IMG/VR virus record: IMGVR_UViG_3300035698_010376
Coordinates: 1-22,706 of that record
Strand: one strand, 5' to 3'
DNA: 22,706 nt
Source of the DNA: a virus
Position numbers and translations under genes: made by a program. Below, in pieces: positions 15,082 to 22,452 of the stretch (position 1 is the first letter of the stretch; each line of letters starts with the position of its first letter). Below the pieces are notes generated by a model. The model had not been told where the DNA came from, did no database searches, and saw only the letters and a program-made list of their open reading frames with translations.

Positions 15082-17726
15082 TGCCTCCATCCTGGCAGAA
15101 ATTGGATCAGGAAGACGAGGCAATGGCTGACGGCTATGAAGCTGTTGACACTTCCTATTCGTCTGCCTGGCGTCCACCGATTAGAACGGACGCTGCTGGT
15201 TGGACACCGCCTGGAGTCATTGAGGAAGAAGAACCACAAGAGTCTCCGTTTAAGACTCAAACACCTCCGCTCGAAGCCGATGTTGCTGAACGAAACAACG
15301 ACAACATAGTTGACCAGGACGAGTCGGGAGAATCCTTCGATGCGTTCGAAGCCGATGTTGCTGAACGAAACAACGACAACATAGTAGACCGTGACGTGTC
15401 GGGAGAATCCTTCGATGCGTTCGAAGAAGACCCTGCACTGCTTGACCCAGAACAGGACACATCCGGCAACGGTGGCGCCGTCTCCGGTCCTGGCATCATG
15501 GCGCAACAAAACACACTGCTTGACCCGCAAGGTCTACAAGCTCCACAACAGCCGTGGATTAACCAAGAGCAAGCACCGCCCACTGACAACATGCAACTGG
15601 ATGGAGCGCCACTAGCGCTACCTCCACAGACTGCACCAGTTAACGCAGAGCAACGTCAGGTTGATTCGACATTGGCGCAACCCGCAATGCCAGTTGTCAG
15701 TGGACTGCCTTCTCAGATGCCACGACCTAAAGCGACTCCGCTCACTCCAGAGGACAGGGTCAATAACCAGTTCGTCGCGTCTGACCAGATACGTCAAGAT
15801 TCATTCGCACAAGAGAAGGCAGCGAATGACAGGCACGCATCTAGTGCTGAAGCGATTGAAGGGGCGTACGCTGAGAGAAAAGCAATCCGCGCAGCCGAAG
15901 CGCTAGAGAAGCAAGCCGTGATGCAAGAAGGCCAAGAGAAACTTGCACAGCAACGTGAGGCCTATCAGGCAGCAGTTAAGAAAGCGCAAGACCCGCTAGA
16001 CCCTCGTCGTATGTGGAACGAAGGGAGCGCTCTTAGTAAAATCGGAATGCTCATTGGCGTCGCCATTGGTGGGCTGCTGATGAAAGACAACAAGGGTCGC
16101 AACCCTTTTATGGAAGCTATCAACAAGCAGATGGAGCTTGACTACAAGTCGCAACTTGACGAGCGAGCGTCTGACAAGAATAAAATTTACCAAGAAAAAA
16201 CACTTCTAGATTCAATCGAGGCTGATATAGACGACGACCTGGCAAGTAAGGACTTAGTGTTTGCTGCTCAGTACAGAGACGTTGCTGACCAAATCGAAAA
16301 ACAGTCCAAGCTTATTCGCAACGACGAGCAGCGTAACAAGGCGATGGCGCACGCTCTAGACCTTCGCAACGCAGCTGATGGCAAAGAGATGGGAGCGAAT
16401 GACAGGCTCATTCGAGGTAACGAGCAGAAGGCTCGGCACGTCCTTGAGATGAATAAGGAGAACCTGCGCTACAAAGCCAAGATGGCTGGCAAGAACGGCA
16501 AGATGCGTTCGGTCCCTGGTCGTGGATCAAGTCGTCGCTCAGGTCACGCAATCAATGGCCCTGGTATAATCAAGGATGGGGAAAAAGTAGTTCTCAATCA
16601 ATGGAGAGGCCACGACGAAGGCGCTGACCTCAACGCCAACCACAAAGGCATCTACATGGTGTCACCAAGCGGTGAGCGCCAGAAAGGGTTCTCGTTTCAG
16701 GAGCGTGACGGATTCAAAGACGGTGATGCAATATCTACAATAGAAAGCTATCAACAGGCTCACCAGGCTATATCTGAGATGATACAGATTACTGAGAGCG
16801 TAGGTGGATGGGAAAACCTTGAGCAACTGGGCGAACGTGGAAAGCAGTTTAAATCTCGAGCATCCAAACTTCTAGTTAGCGCACAGCAACTAATCAAGGG
16901 CATACCGTCCGACAAGGACACTGCAATAATCAGAGGAACGTATCTCATCCCTGAGATGTGGGACGCTTCCGGCAATATTATCCCAGGAGCCGCAGAGAAG
17001 TGGCTCGGCAAGGGGCACATCGCAGGATGGAAAGACGGCTTGGGCCAAGTGCGAGCCGAAGCGCATCAGTTTCTTGATAACAGAATATTGAATGCTGCTG
17101 GCGACGCTGGCTTCAGCGCTTCTATTGACTTCCCGGTGCCAGAGAATAAATGGAAACCTCCAACTAACCTCACTGAAGGCGACATCATTGACGGGCCTGC
17201 GCTAACTGGAGACCAAGCGTTAAAGAAGCAAGGCATCGGGGGAGACTACCTCAGCGTGGTTCGTCGTCAGCTTGGGCCATACGGGGAACTCAATAAACAG
17301 ATAGCATTTGGATGGAATAACGATGACTCGACTAAGCGCACGACAGGATGGATTGACAGCCATGGTGCAGGACGCGACCTCTATAAAGCTATGCATGCCA
17401 CCGAGAGAGCAAAGAAAGACTTCGGGACTGGCAAGGAGGTGCTGCCGCCCAGGGAGCGAGACATGCTCAATAATGGATACAGAGAGTTGGCTCGTAAGCA
17501 TGCCTTGGCCCAAGTTTATACAGCGATGAACCCCCGTAGTTTTAAAGAAATTCTCATAGCGAAAAAGTTGGGTAGTGCAGCAAAGGCTTACGCCGCGGGC
17601 AATCCAACGTCCTCGCAGAGAGCGCTACTAAAAAAACATGGAATAACTCCAGTGACCTGGAGCAAGCTTCTAAACAGAGACAGGGCCAGAGCACTCAAAG
17701 CGCTTAACAGTAGGGATGCTGAGTAG
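15081..17726 (+). CDS. Large internal virion (ejection) protein A, 881 aa
   Basis: Starts at ATG 15081 with a 1-base overlap. Residues 1-230 are acidic, Pro/Gln-rich and disordered and include a 25-residue tandem repeat at 64-113. Residues 240-310 are a long charged coiled coil (RHASSAEAIEGAYAERKAIR ...). Residues about 319-334 (KIGMLIGVAIGGLLMK) form one hydrophobic Gly-zipper segment, followed by more coiled coil to about residue 470. The C-terminal part (residues 480-881) is a mixed, probably globular region. Large, helical, partly hydrophobic proteins after the tail genes in podoviruses are packed in the head and ejected ahead of the genome to bridge the cell envelope; that role is inferred here. 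No lytic transglycosylase motif was recognised. Confidence 0.72.
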   Translation: MPPSWQKLDQEDEAMADGYEAVDTSYSSAWRPPIRTDAAGWTPPGVIEEEEPQESPFKTQTPPLEADVAERNNDNIVDQDESGESFDAFEADVAERNNDNIVDRDVSGESFDAFEEDPALLDPEQDTSGNGGAVSGPGIMAQQNTLLDPQGLQAPQQPWINQEQAPPTDNMQLDGAPLALPPQTAPVNAEQRQVDSTLAQPAMPVVSGLPSQMPRPKATPLTPEDRVNNQFVASDQIRQDSFAQEKAANDRHASSAEAIEGAYAERKAIRAAEALEKQAVMQEGQEKLAQQREAYQAAVKKAQDPLDPRRMWNEGSALSKIGMLIGVAIGGLLMKDNKGRNPFMEAINKQMELDYKSQLDERASDKNKIYQEKTLLDSIEADIDDDLASKDLVFAAQYRDVADQIEKQSKLIRNDEQRNKAMAHALDLRNAADGKEMGANDRLIRGNEQKARHVLEMNKENLRYKAKMAGKNGKMRSVPGRGSSRRSGHAINGPGIIKDGEKVVLNQWRGHDEGADLNANHKGIYMVSPSGERQKGFSFQERDGFKDGDAISTIESYQQAHQAISEMIQITESVGGWENLEQLGERGKQFKSRASKLLVSAQQLIKGIPSDKDTAIIRGTYLIPEMWDASGNIIPGAAEKWLGKGHIAGWKDGLGQVRAEAHQFLDNRILNAAGDAGFSASIDFPVPENKWKPPTNLTEGDIIDGPALTGDQALKKQGIGGDYLSVVRRQLGPYGELNKQIAFGWNNDDSTKRTTGWIDSHGAGRDLYKAMHATERAKKDFGTGKEVLPPRERDMLNNGYRELARKHALAQVYTAMNPRSFKEILIAKKLGSAAKAYAAGNPTSSQRALLKKHGITPVTWSKLLNRDRARALKALNSRDAE
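15271..15420 (+). repeat. 75-bp in-frame tandem duplication (two copies)
   Basis: Copies at 15271-15345 and 15346-15420 differ at 4 of 75 positions. The product repeats EADVAERNNDNIVD and GESFDAF with only two amino-acid changes (Gln to Arg, Glu to Val). The first 6 bases of a third unit follow at 15421. The unit is an exact multiple of three, so the frame is kept. The near-identity suggests a recent duplication in the disordered N-terminus of the 881-residue ejection protein. Confidence 0.92.
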
Positions 17727-20047
17727 TGCCTGTCGTCGTCGCCCATAAAGACGGGAAGGTTCGTGAGTTTAACTCCAAGAACCAGAAGTCCATAGAGTCT
17801 GCCAAAGCGAACGGCTGGGCTTTTGAGGATGCAATTGTTGACCACGAAGTCTATGGCACCACGGCTATTGCAGGCGACACAATAGGAACACAGCGCGACG
17901 CCGACCAGTACTCTGATAAGGAACGCTGGAGAGAAAAAAAAGAATACAATGCTGCAGAAAAGGAAGAGTACAGTGGAGCATTCGATCAGGTTCGCACGGG
18001 CCTTGAAGGTGGAGTCAACGCACTAACCTTCGGTGGTCTCGATGAAATTGCAAAACTGGGCGATGACAAAGACTACTTCCTCCGCAAGAAGCACTCCAGC
18101 ATGGATGAAGTTGGTAACATTGCTGGTGTAGTCTTGCCTGCAATAGTCAGTGGCGGGACATCACTCTTGGCGAAGGGCGCTGCTAAAGCTGGAGGTAAGG
18201 CGGCTGGTAAGTTCGCAGCTAAGAAGGGACTCAAGCAGTCAGCTGACGATGTTCTCAGATGGACCGGTCCTGGCCTTGCCAATCGTCTCGGCGCAAAGGC
18301 CGCTGGTAAGTTCGCAGCCAAAGAAGGCGCCAAGAGAACAGCTATCCATGCAGCCGTAGAGTCTGGAGCAATCGCTGCTGGGACCGCACTGGTAGCAACT
18401 ACTATCGGTGATGAACCAATAAACGGTGAGTCCATCCTCGGACAGGTCGGCGGGGCTGCACTCTTTGGCGGTTTGCTTGGTGGAGGCATTGGCGCGCTAG
18501 GTGGAGGAGCAGGAAAGCTGCTGGACGGTGGAGGCATTGGCGCGCTGGGCGGTGGAGCAGGAAAGCTGCTGGGCAAATCCAAGAACGTTAAGGCAGCCAG
18601 TATCGGCAAACTTCGCAAAGAAGTTGTCAATGAGATAGAAACCAAACTCGAGCGAACGATTAACACTGCGCGACAGACTTCCAGAGCAGCAGACGACGGT
18701 GCCACTGCATTCTTTCCTAACAATGGGAGCAAGGCAGTTCAAGAGGCTGAGCAAGAGTACATCGAGTCTCTAGGTAACCGAGGCGTGCGCGAACTGATGG
18801 ACGCAAACCCTGAAGAGTTTGCTGTCGTGCTGAACAAACTCAACCGGTTTGGGCAAGTGACTGAAGACTTTGCAAAGAGTGCCGACCAAGTGGCCTACCA
18901 AAATCTTGTGCGTATGCGCTCAGCCTCCAAGCATTCTGTCGGCGAAACGATGGACTTGAGTGGACGACGCTTAGCTGACGAGCTTGGGTTCAAGATGGAC
19001 GCTGACGTGCTGCCTGGCTCTGCTGCTGACTCATTGCTTCGAAGCTACGCGGTGCAGAACCTAAACAAGTCAGGCTCCACTCTTCTCAAGAAAGTTGAAG
19101 AGCGTGCTCTTGTTACCGCTAACGACTACGCTGAGAAAGCTGGCATCGAGGGCGTCAAAAAGGGAATGATGAAAAAGGTCATGGGGGCAGTCTCTGCAGT
19201 ACCTGTGGTTGGTAGACTTCCCTCTATGGTAGGAGGAGTGCTTGGCCCTGTGAGCAAACTGGCTAAGAAGTCCATCTCTGCACCGGGGCACATCATTGCT
19301 AAGAACCCTAAGCTGGTTGCCAGAAGTGTCACCACCGCATGGGCTAACCATCACTTCTATCCTGAGCGCACTACCGACAAAGAGATGCGCCAACACATTC
19401 CAGAATACAAGAGCAGTAAGAAAACTCATGTGACTGAAGCTGTCCGCGCTTCCATTGAAATCAACAAAGCAATGAACGGACGCGAAGCAATGCTTGAGCG
19501 AATGCAGAAGCAGTTCATGCAGCTGTCGCAGGTTAGCCCTATCACTTCTCGAACTGTCATGGATGGTGCAATGCAGCGCATAGAGTTCCTGCAGAAGAAG
19601 GCGATGCCAGTGTCGGCGTTTCAGATGCCAGGGCAAGCGCCTCCAAGCTACTCTGAAGTTGATGCTTGGGAGATGCTCAACTACATCGAGTACACCGAGA
19701 ATCCTGTTAAAGCGCTTGAGGAGTTCACCCGTGGGGAGATGACGCCTGAAGGCGCCGAGGTTCTTAAGGAACTTTACCCTGACCTCACCGCTAAGTTTCT
19801 GGACGACATAATGGAAGAGCCAGAGAAGCTTGGCAACCTCACCTACGAGCAGAAGACTCAGCTCGCAATGCTTACCGGGGTGGTCTTAGATCCATCCCTT
19901 GACCCGATGATGATACAATCATTTCAATCAACCTTCGCTCCTCAACAAGAAGAGCAACCGCAAAGTGGCGGTCAAATAACTCGAAAAATCGATTTAAAGC
20001 CAACAAGAACTCAGGCTGAACTCCTCGCAACAGGAACAGACCTCTAA
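17726..20047 (+). CDS. Large internal virion (ejection) protein B with Gly/Ala-rich membrane-like region, 773 aa
   Basis: GTG start at 17726, sharing one base with the previous stop (TAGTG). Residues 90-125 precede a long Ala/Gly-rich hydrophobic part at about 130-290, with segments NIAGVVLPAIVSGGTSLL, SGAIAAGTALVATT and ILGQVGGAALFGGLLGGG. These could insert into or cross a membrane. KAAGKFAAK occurs twice (near residues 156 and 192). The middle and C-terminal parts are helical. The end (PEGAEVLKELYPDLTAKFLDDIMEE ... LAMLTGVVLDPSLDPMMIQSF) is a pattern I recall from podovirus internal proteins. It probably enters the host envelope with protein A during infection. No peptidoglycan-degrading motif was recognised. 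Confidence 0.72.
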   Translation: MPVVVAHKDGKVREFNSKNQKSIESAKANGWAFEDAIVDHEVYGTTAIAGDTIGTQRDADQYSDKERWREKKEYNAAEKEEYSGAFDQVRTGLEGGVNALTFGGLDEIAKLGDDKDYFLRKKHSSMDEVGNIAGVVLPAIVSGGTSLLAKGAAKAGGKAAGKFAAKKGLKQSADDVLRWTGPGLANRLGAKAAGKFAAKEGAKRTAIHAAVESGAIAAGTALVATTIGDEPINGESILGQVGGAALFGGLLGGGIGALGGGAGKLLDGGGIGALGGGAGKLLGKSKNVKAASIGKLRKEVVNEIETKLERTINTARQTSRAADDGATAFFPNNGSKAVQEAEQEYIESLGNRGVRELMDANPEEFAVVLNKLNRFGQVTEDFAKSADQVAYQNLVRMRSASKHSVGETMDLSGRRLADELGFKMDADVLPGSAADSLLRSYAVQNLNKSGSTLLKKVEERALVTANDYAEKAGIEGVKKGMMKKVMGAVSAVPVVGRLPSMVGGVLGPVSKLAKKSISAPGHIIAKNPKLVARSVTTAWANHHFYPERTTDKEMRQHIPEYKSSKKTHVTEAVRASIEINKAMNGREAMLERMQKQFMQLSQVSPITSRTVMDGAMQRIEFLQKKAMPVSAFQMPGQAPPSYSEVDAWEMLNYIEYTENPVKALEEFTRGEMTPEGAEVLKELYPDLTAKFLDDIMEEPEKLGNLTYEQKTQLAMLTGVVLDPSLDPMMIQSFQSTFAPQQEEQPQSGGQITRKIDLKPTRTQAELLATGTDL
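18479..18574 (+). repeat. 48-bp in-frame tandem duplication (two copies)
   Basis: Copies at 18479-18526 and 18527-18574 differ at 4 of 48 bases, three of them synonymous. Each encodes GGGIGALGGGAGKLL plus one residue (Asp in the first copy, Gly in the second). It extends a glycine-zipper-like hydrophobic stretch in the 773-residue ejection protein. Confidence 0.92.
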
Positions 20048-20400
20048 TGGCAATCATATTATCCTTTCCGTTCACCGACGAACCAATCAGCGCTGCAACC
20101 TTTAGCACTGTCTACTCTGCTGAAATTAGTAACAGACTGGGCGGCGGGATGGGCATCGAGCTGCAATTCACTGGCACGCCCACAAGCGTCATCACGCTAC
20201 AAAAGTCTAATGTTGAAAAGGTGGATGACAATACCGCCTGGCTCGACGACGGTGACGTTACGTTCACTGGACCATCGGGAGGCGTAGCCCACATCGAAGA
20301 AGAAGTTGGCAACGTTCGCTTTCGTTGGTATCGATTCAAGGTCGTGACTTCCTCCGGTACAGGCACTGTCACTGCACGAGTAACGAACACGGCTTCCTAA
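20047..20400 (+). CDS. Small beta-rich structural protein (117 aa)
   Basis: ATG 20047 overlaps the previous stop (TAATG), with AGGAA about 11 bases upstream. The sequence is nearly all beta strand with little charge at the N-terminus (MAIILSFPFTDEPIS) and Gly/Thr-rich strands (MGIELQFTGTPTSVITLQ, FRWYRFKVVTSSGTGTVTARVTN). It resembles the small all-beta proteins that precede receptor-binding or fibre proteins in phages. Function unknown. It forms a pair with the LamG-like gene that follows with another TAATG overlap. Confidence 0.7.
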   Translation: MAIILSFPFTDEPISAATFSTVYSAEISNRLGGGMGIELQFTGTPTSVITLQKSNVEKVDDNTAWLDDGDVTFTGPSGGVAHIEEEVGNVRFRWYRFKVVTSSGTGTVTARVTNTAS

Positions 20401-21185
20401 TGGCTCTACTTACTAACCTACAGACTGACTGCAATGCTGACCTAACCCCAGATTTAAACAATCTAGGTGGTGCGGTTGCGCTTGGCACCTACCCGGAAAC
20501 TGCAGAAGGCATGGCAGCGTACCCAGGCCTTGGGTCACCGTCGCATATCTGGACATTCGCAGAGACCTCCGGCGACACGCTTGACCAGGTCGGAAGTGCG
20601 GATCTGGCCGCGGTCGGAACAATCCACCGCGGTGATACAGCAGAGAGCGGCCGGCATGAATGGCGATTGGACTACTCTGGTAGAGCCGAAGCCACGGGGA
20701 TAAACAACCTTGAATATTCTGGGCAGTCATTTCGCATCGGAATGGTTGGCTCAATCCGATCAGTAGCCGCCTACATCTCTATGCTTAGTAATGCAGATGC
20801 GTCGCCATTCAAGGGTTACAGCATGTACATGACCAATGGTGGCTTCCTAGTTTGGAACGTAACTGATAGCGTCACAGGTACATCAAAATATGTAGCGCCA
20901 CACCACGGGGCCACTGGCGCCGATGACATCAACCTGTTAGCAGGCATCAACATGACAACGGGGTTTATTGAGATGCGTACAAGTACTACCACTAAACAGT
21001 CTATCCCTCACACGCACACAGCGTGGGCTACAACTCTAAAGCCGTTTGGATTTGGGAACATCGAGTTCCGTTACAGCTCAGGAATTTATCTCAGCTATGC
21101 CTGCATGTGGGTTGACTCCGAGGCTGAAGGTGATTTTGACGATGCGTTTGACGCATTCTCCTTGGCTTGCCCGGTGCCAACATGA
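20400..21185 (+). CDS. LamG/concanavalin-like protein, possible receptor-binding or appendage protein (261 aa)
   Basis: The start chosen is ATG 20400 (TAATG overlap). An in-frame upstream start at 20325 would overlap the preceding gene by 76 bases. Residues 49-75 (HIWTFAETSGDTLDQVGSADLAAVG) match the opening strand of LamG-like jelly rolls, which often read W-x-(L/F)-(D/A)-E-x-S-G-x-T-x-x-D-x-x-G. The remaining strands, including FRIGMVGSIRSVAAYISML and LLAGINMTTGFIEMRTSTTT, fit the same fold. Such modules bind carbohydrate or protein. In a phage structural cluster this could be a receptor-binding or head-surface protein. The exact place in the virion is not shown by sequence. Confidence 0.72.
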   Translation: MALLTNLQTDCNADLTPDLNNLGGAVALGTYPETAEGMAAYPGLGSPSHIWTFAETSGDTLDQVGSADLAAVGTIHRGDTAESGRHEWRLDYSGRAEATGINNLEYSGQSFRIGMVGSIRSVAAYISMLSNADASPFKGYSMYMTNGGFLVWNVTDSVTGTSKYVAPHHGATGADDINLLAGINMTTGFIEMRTSTTTKQSIPHTHTAWATTLKPFGFGNIEFRYSSGIYLSYACMWVDSEAEGDFDDAFDAFSLACPVPT

Positions 21186-21493
21186 GCAAGAAGCTGACAG
21201 TTGCCAGACAGAAGAAACTTGTCGCCGAAGCAAAAAAGAAAGTCAACGCACGCAAAGTTGAAATGAAAGCAGCGCAATGGAAGGTTGATGACTCTGCGCT
21301 TGATGAGGGTAACCCGTTCTGGGCAAGTCTCAAGGCTGACCTTGGCATTGACGCAGTGTCTATCAATAGCGCACGCGATGGAGAAAAACGCATTGGCGTA
21401 GTTGCTGACAAATCGGGGCAAGTCATTGAGATCGAAATGAACGTCGACGACGACGGTAACGTGTCCGGCACAATCACAAGGACCGACACGTGA
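21182..21493 (+). CDS. Small Lys-rich hypothetical protein (103 aa)
   Basis: ATG 21182 forms an ATGA overlap with the LamG-like gene; no strong ribosome-binding site is visible, so coupling is likely. Residues 1-35 are a basic helix (SKKLTVARQKKLVAEAKKK). Residues 45-103 are mixed with a beta C-terminus (GEKRIGVVADKSGQVIEIEM ... GNVSGTITRTDT). No family is recognised. It lies at the junction between structural and lysis genes, and its stop overlaps the next GTG by 4 bases. Confidence 0.65.
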   Translation: MSKKLTVARQKKLVAEAKKKVNARKVEMKAAQWKVDDSALDEGNPFWASLKADLGIDAVSINSARDGEKRIGVVADKSGQVIEIEMNVDDDGNVSGTITRTDT

Positions 21494-21936
21494 GCGACTT
21501 CCTTGAGGACGAAAAAACGATGGCGCGTATGCCAACCAATACTGGTCAGAATCAGATCATGATTGATAACACACGTGACCGTTTAGCCGAAGTAATTGGC
21601 GAGGCTCGCACGATAGCAAACGAGTGCAAGCATCTGAACATCGCCGTCGCTGAACTCAAGGAATCACGCAAGGGGCAAGGAGCGAGGCTTGGCACTGTAG
21701 AGAAAAACCTTGCCGCGGAAATTGCTAGGGCCGAACAACTGATGGCAACGCAGATTGCACGAGTAGAGACTATACTCGCATCGCAAATTGCACGAGTAGA
21801 ATCAATGCTAGCGACTGCGATGGTCGACATAAAAGAGAACACAAAGCTCAGCAATAAGGTCTGGGGAATTATCACAGTGCTTGTATTCGGTGGCGGCGCT
21901 GCCGGGGCTACAGCAATGAAACTAATTGGAGGATAG
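21490..21936 (+). CDS. Membrane-anchored coiled-coil protein, XhlA-like, probable lysis accessory (148 aa)
   Basis: GTG start at 21490 with a GTGA overlap. Residues 20-118 are helical and include four 11-residue repeats (75-118: AAEIARAEQLM, ATQIARVETIL, ASQIARVESML, then a degenerate unit). Residues 124-142 (VWGIITVLVFGGGAAGATA) form a single C-terminal membrane helix. The layout of a soluble coiled coil followed by one transmembrane segment, next to a holin, recalls XhlA-type haemolysin/holin-associated proteins. Spanin-like or other membrane roles are possible. No signal peptide or lipobox is seen. Confidence 0.75.
   Translation: MSDFLEDEKTMARMPTNTGQNQIMIDNTRDRLAEVIGEARTIANECKHLNIAVAELKESRKGQGARLGTVEKNLAAEIARAEQLMATQIARVETILASQIARVESMLATAMVDIKENTKLSNKVWGIITVLVFGGGAAGATAMKLIGG
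21712..21843 (+). repeat. 33-bp (11-residue, hendecad) repeat array, four units
   Basis: Four in-frame 33-base units encode AAEIARAEQLM, ATQIARVETIL, ASQIARVESML and a diverged ATAMVDIKENT. The two central units share long stretches of identical DNA, with ATTGCACGAGTAGA starting at 21752 and again at 21785. Eleven-residue periodicity with hydrophobic residues at repeated positions indicates a right-handed, hendecad-type coiled coil. Confidence 0.85.
21928..21933 (+). promoter_or_regulatory. Strong ribosome-binding site of the holin
   Basis: GGAGGA lies 7 bases before ATG 21941, inside the end of the previous gene. It is the strongest such site in the lysis region and decides the holin start, ruling out the longer in-frame upstream reading from 21926. 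Confidence 0.7.
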
Positions 21937-21940
21937 AAAT

Positions 21941-22177
21941 ATGAAATCAGGAATGAAGACATCGGAATTTGTGCTAACACTGCTAGCAATGGTTGGCGGC
22001 ATACTTGTGTACATCCTTACTAACGCCTCGCCGGAGTCAAAATGGATTGGACACCTAGCCATGGTTATGGGGTTCCTTCCTGCGCCTGTATATGTTGCTG
22101 GTCGTAGTGGGCTAAAAAAAGAGACCATCAAAGCGGAGGCCCTCAAAGCAGCCGTTTCAAAGCCACCCGCGGAGTAG
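21941..22177 (+). CDS. Holin, two transmembrane segments (class II-like), 78 aa
   Basis: The start MKSGMKTSEF is of the type seen in small phage holins (MKxGxKTSEF). Hydrophobic segments lie at residues 10-26 (FVLTLLAMVGGILVYIL) and 37-53 (GHLAMVMGFLPAPVYVA), followed by a basic tail (GRSGLKKETIK) that should face the cytoplasm. Holins accumulate in the inner membrane and open it at a set time for lysis. Met5 gives a possible second start, but it lacks its own spacing from the ribosome-binding site. The codons for Leu58-Lys59-Lys60 form a perfect A AAA AAA G heptamer (22114-22121), at which a -1 shift would lead into the following open frame. Confidence 0.85.
   Translation: MKSGMKTSEFVLTLLAMVGGILVYILTNASPESKWIGHLAMVMGFLPAPVYVAGRSGLKKETIKAEALKAAVSKPPAE
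22114..22120 (+). promoter_or_regulatory. Candidate -1 ribosomal slippery heptamer
   Basis: The bases A AAA AAA are in the X XXY YYZ register relative to the holin frame (CTA AAA AAA GAG). The -1 frame opens at 22108, just before the site, and remains open to 22452. A shift would make a protein of about 171 residues joining the holin to the small beta-rich ORF. I did not identify a downstream stimulatory hairpin by eye. The alternatives are chance or a homopolymer length error. Confidence 0.35.
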
Positions 22178-22254
22178 TCGAGCCCAAGCCTATCCCGCGG
22201 CTTATCGATACGGCTGCCGAAACTGCAATCGCAAAACTAGATGCAACTGAGAAA

Positions 22255-22452
22255 ATGGAAATTGGATCAGGACTACTCGATGTTTTTGGATTTGCTAACT
22301 ATGGCCCTACCGATAATTTGCGTTTGGGTATTGGCGTCGACGCACAGGCGAGACTCACAGAAAACGTCGCGGCGTTCCTCCAAGCGAAAGCCTGGTACGA
22401 GGCAAGCGACTGGCAAGCCGAAGCACTAGCAGGAATGAGGATACGCTGGTGA
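22255..22452 (+). CDS. Small beta-rich ORF after the holin (65 aa; start uncertain)
   Basis: The first start codon of any common type in this frame is ATG 22255, preceded only by a weak TGAGAA. The frame is open back to 22108, without ATG, GTG or TTG, and its translation (PKPIPRLIDTAAETAIAKLDA before the ATG) looks protein-like. The product has alternating strand-like sequence (NLRLGIGVDAQARL, AAFLQAKAWYE, AEALAGMRIRW) ending in Trp. It may be made from ATG 22255, from a rare start, or as an extension of the holin by -1 frameshift. The stop overlaps the next GTG by 4 bases (GTGA), which favours it being translated. Function unknown. Confidence 0.55.
   Translation: MEIGSGLLDVFGFANYGPTDNLRLGIGVDAQARLTENVAAFLQAKAWYEASDWQAEALAGMRIRW

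Noticed and set aside
14859-15530. 223-residue leftward ORF
   Set aside because: Antisense across the junction of two well-supported genes. Its internal repeat is only the reverse of the 75-bp tandem duplication.
17933-17942. A-run resembling a slippery site in the 773-residue gene
   Set aside because: A -1 shift here meets a stop after about 20 codons of unlikely sequence. The same holds for the A-runs near 14556 and 17634, where the alternative product is short and not protein-like.
18073-18732. 219-residue leftward ORF
   Set aside because: Antisense to the Gly/Ala-rich part of the ejection protein; its Pro/Ala/Ser repeats are the complement of Gly/Ala codons.
22241-22429. 62-residue rightward ORF in another frame after the holin
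   Set aside because: It is Lys/Arg/Thr-rich out-of-frame sequence, and the 22255 frame has the GTGA overlap with the next gene and a more protein-like product.
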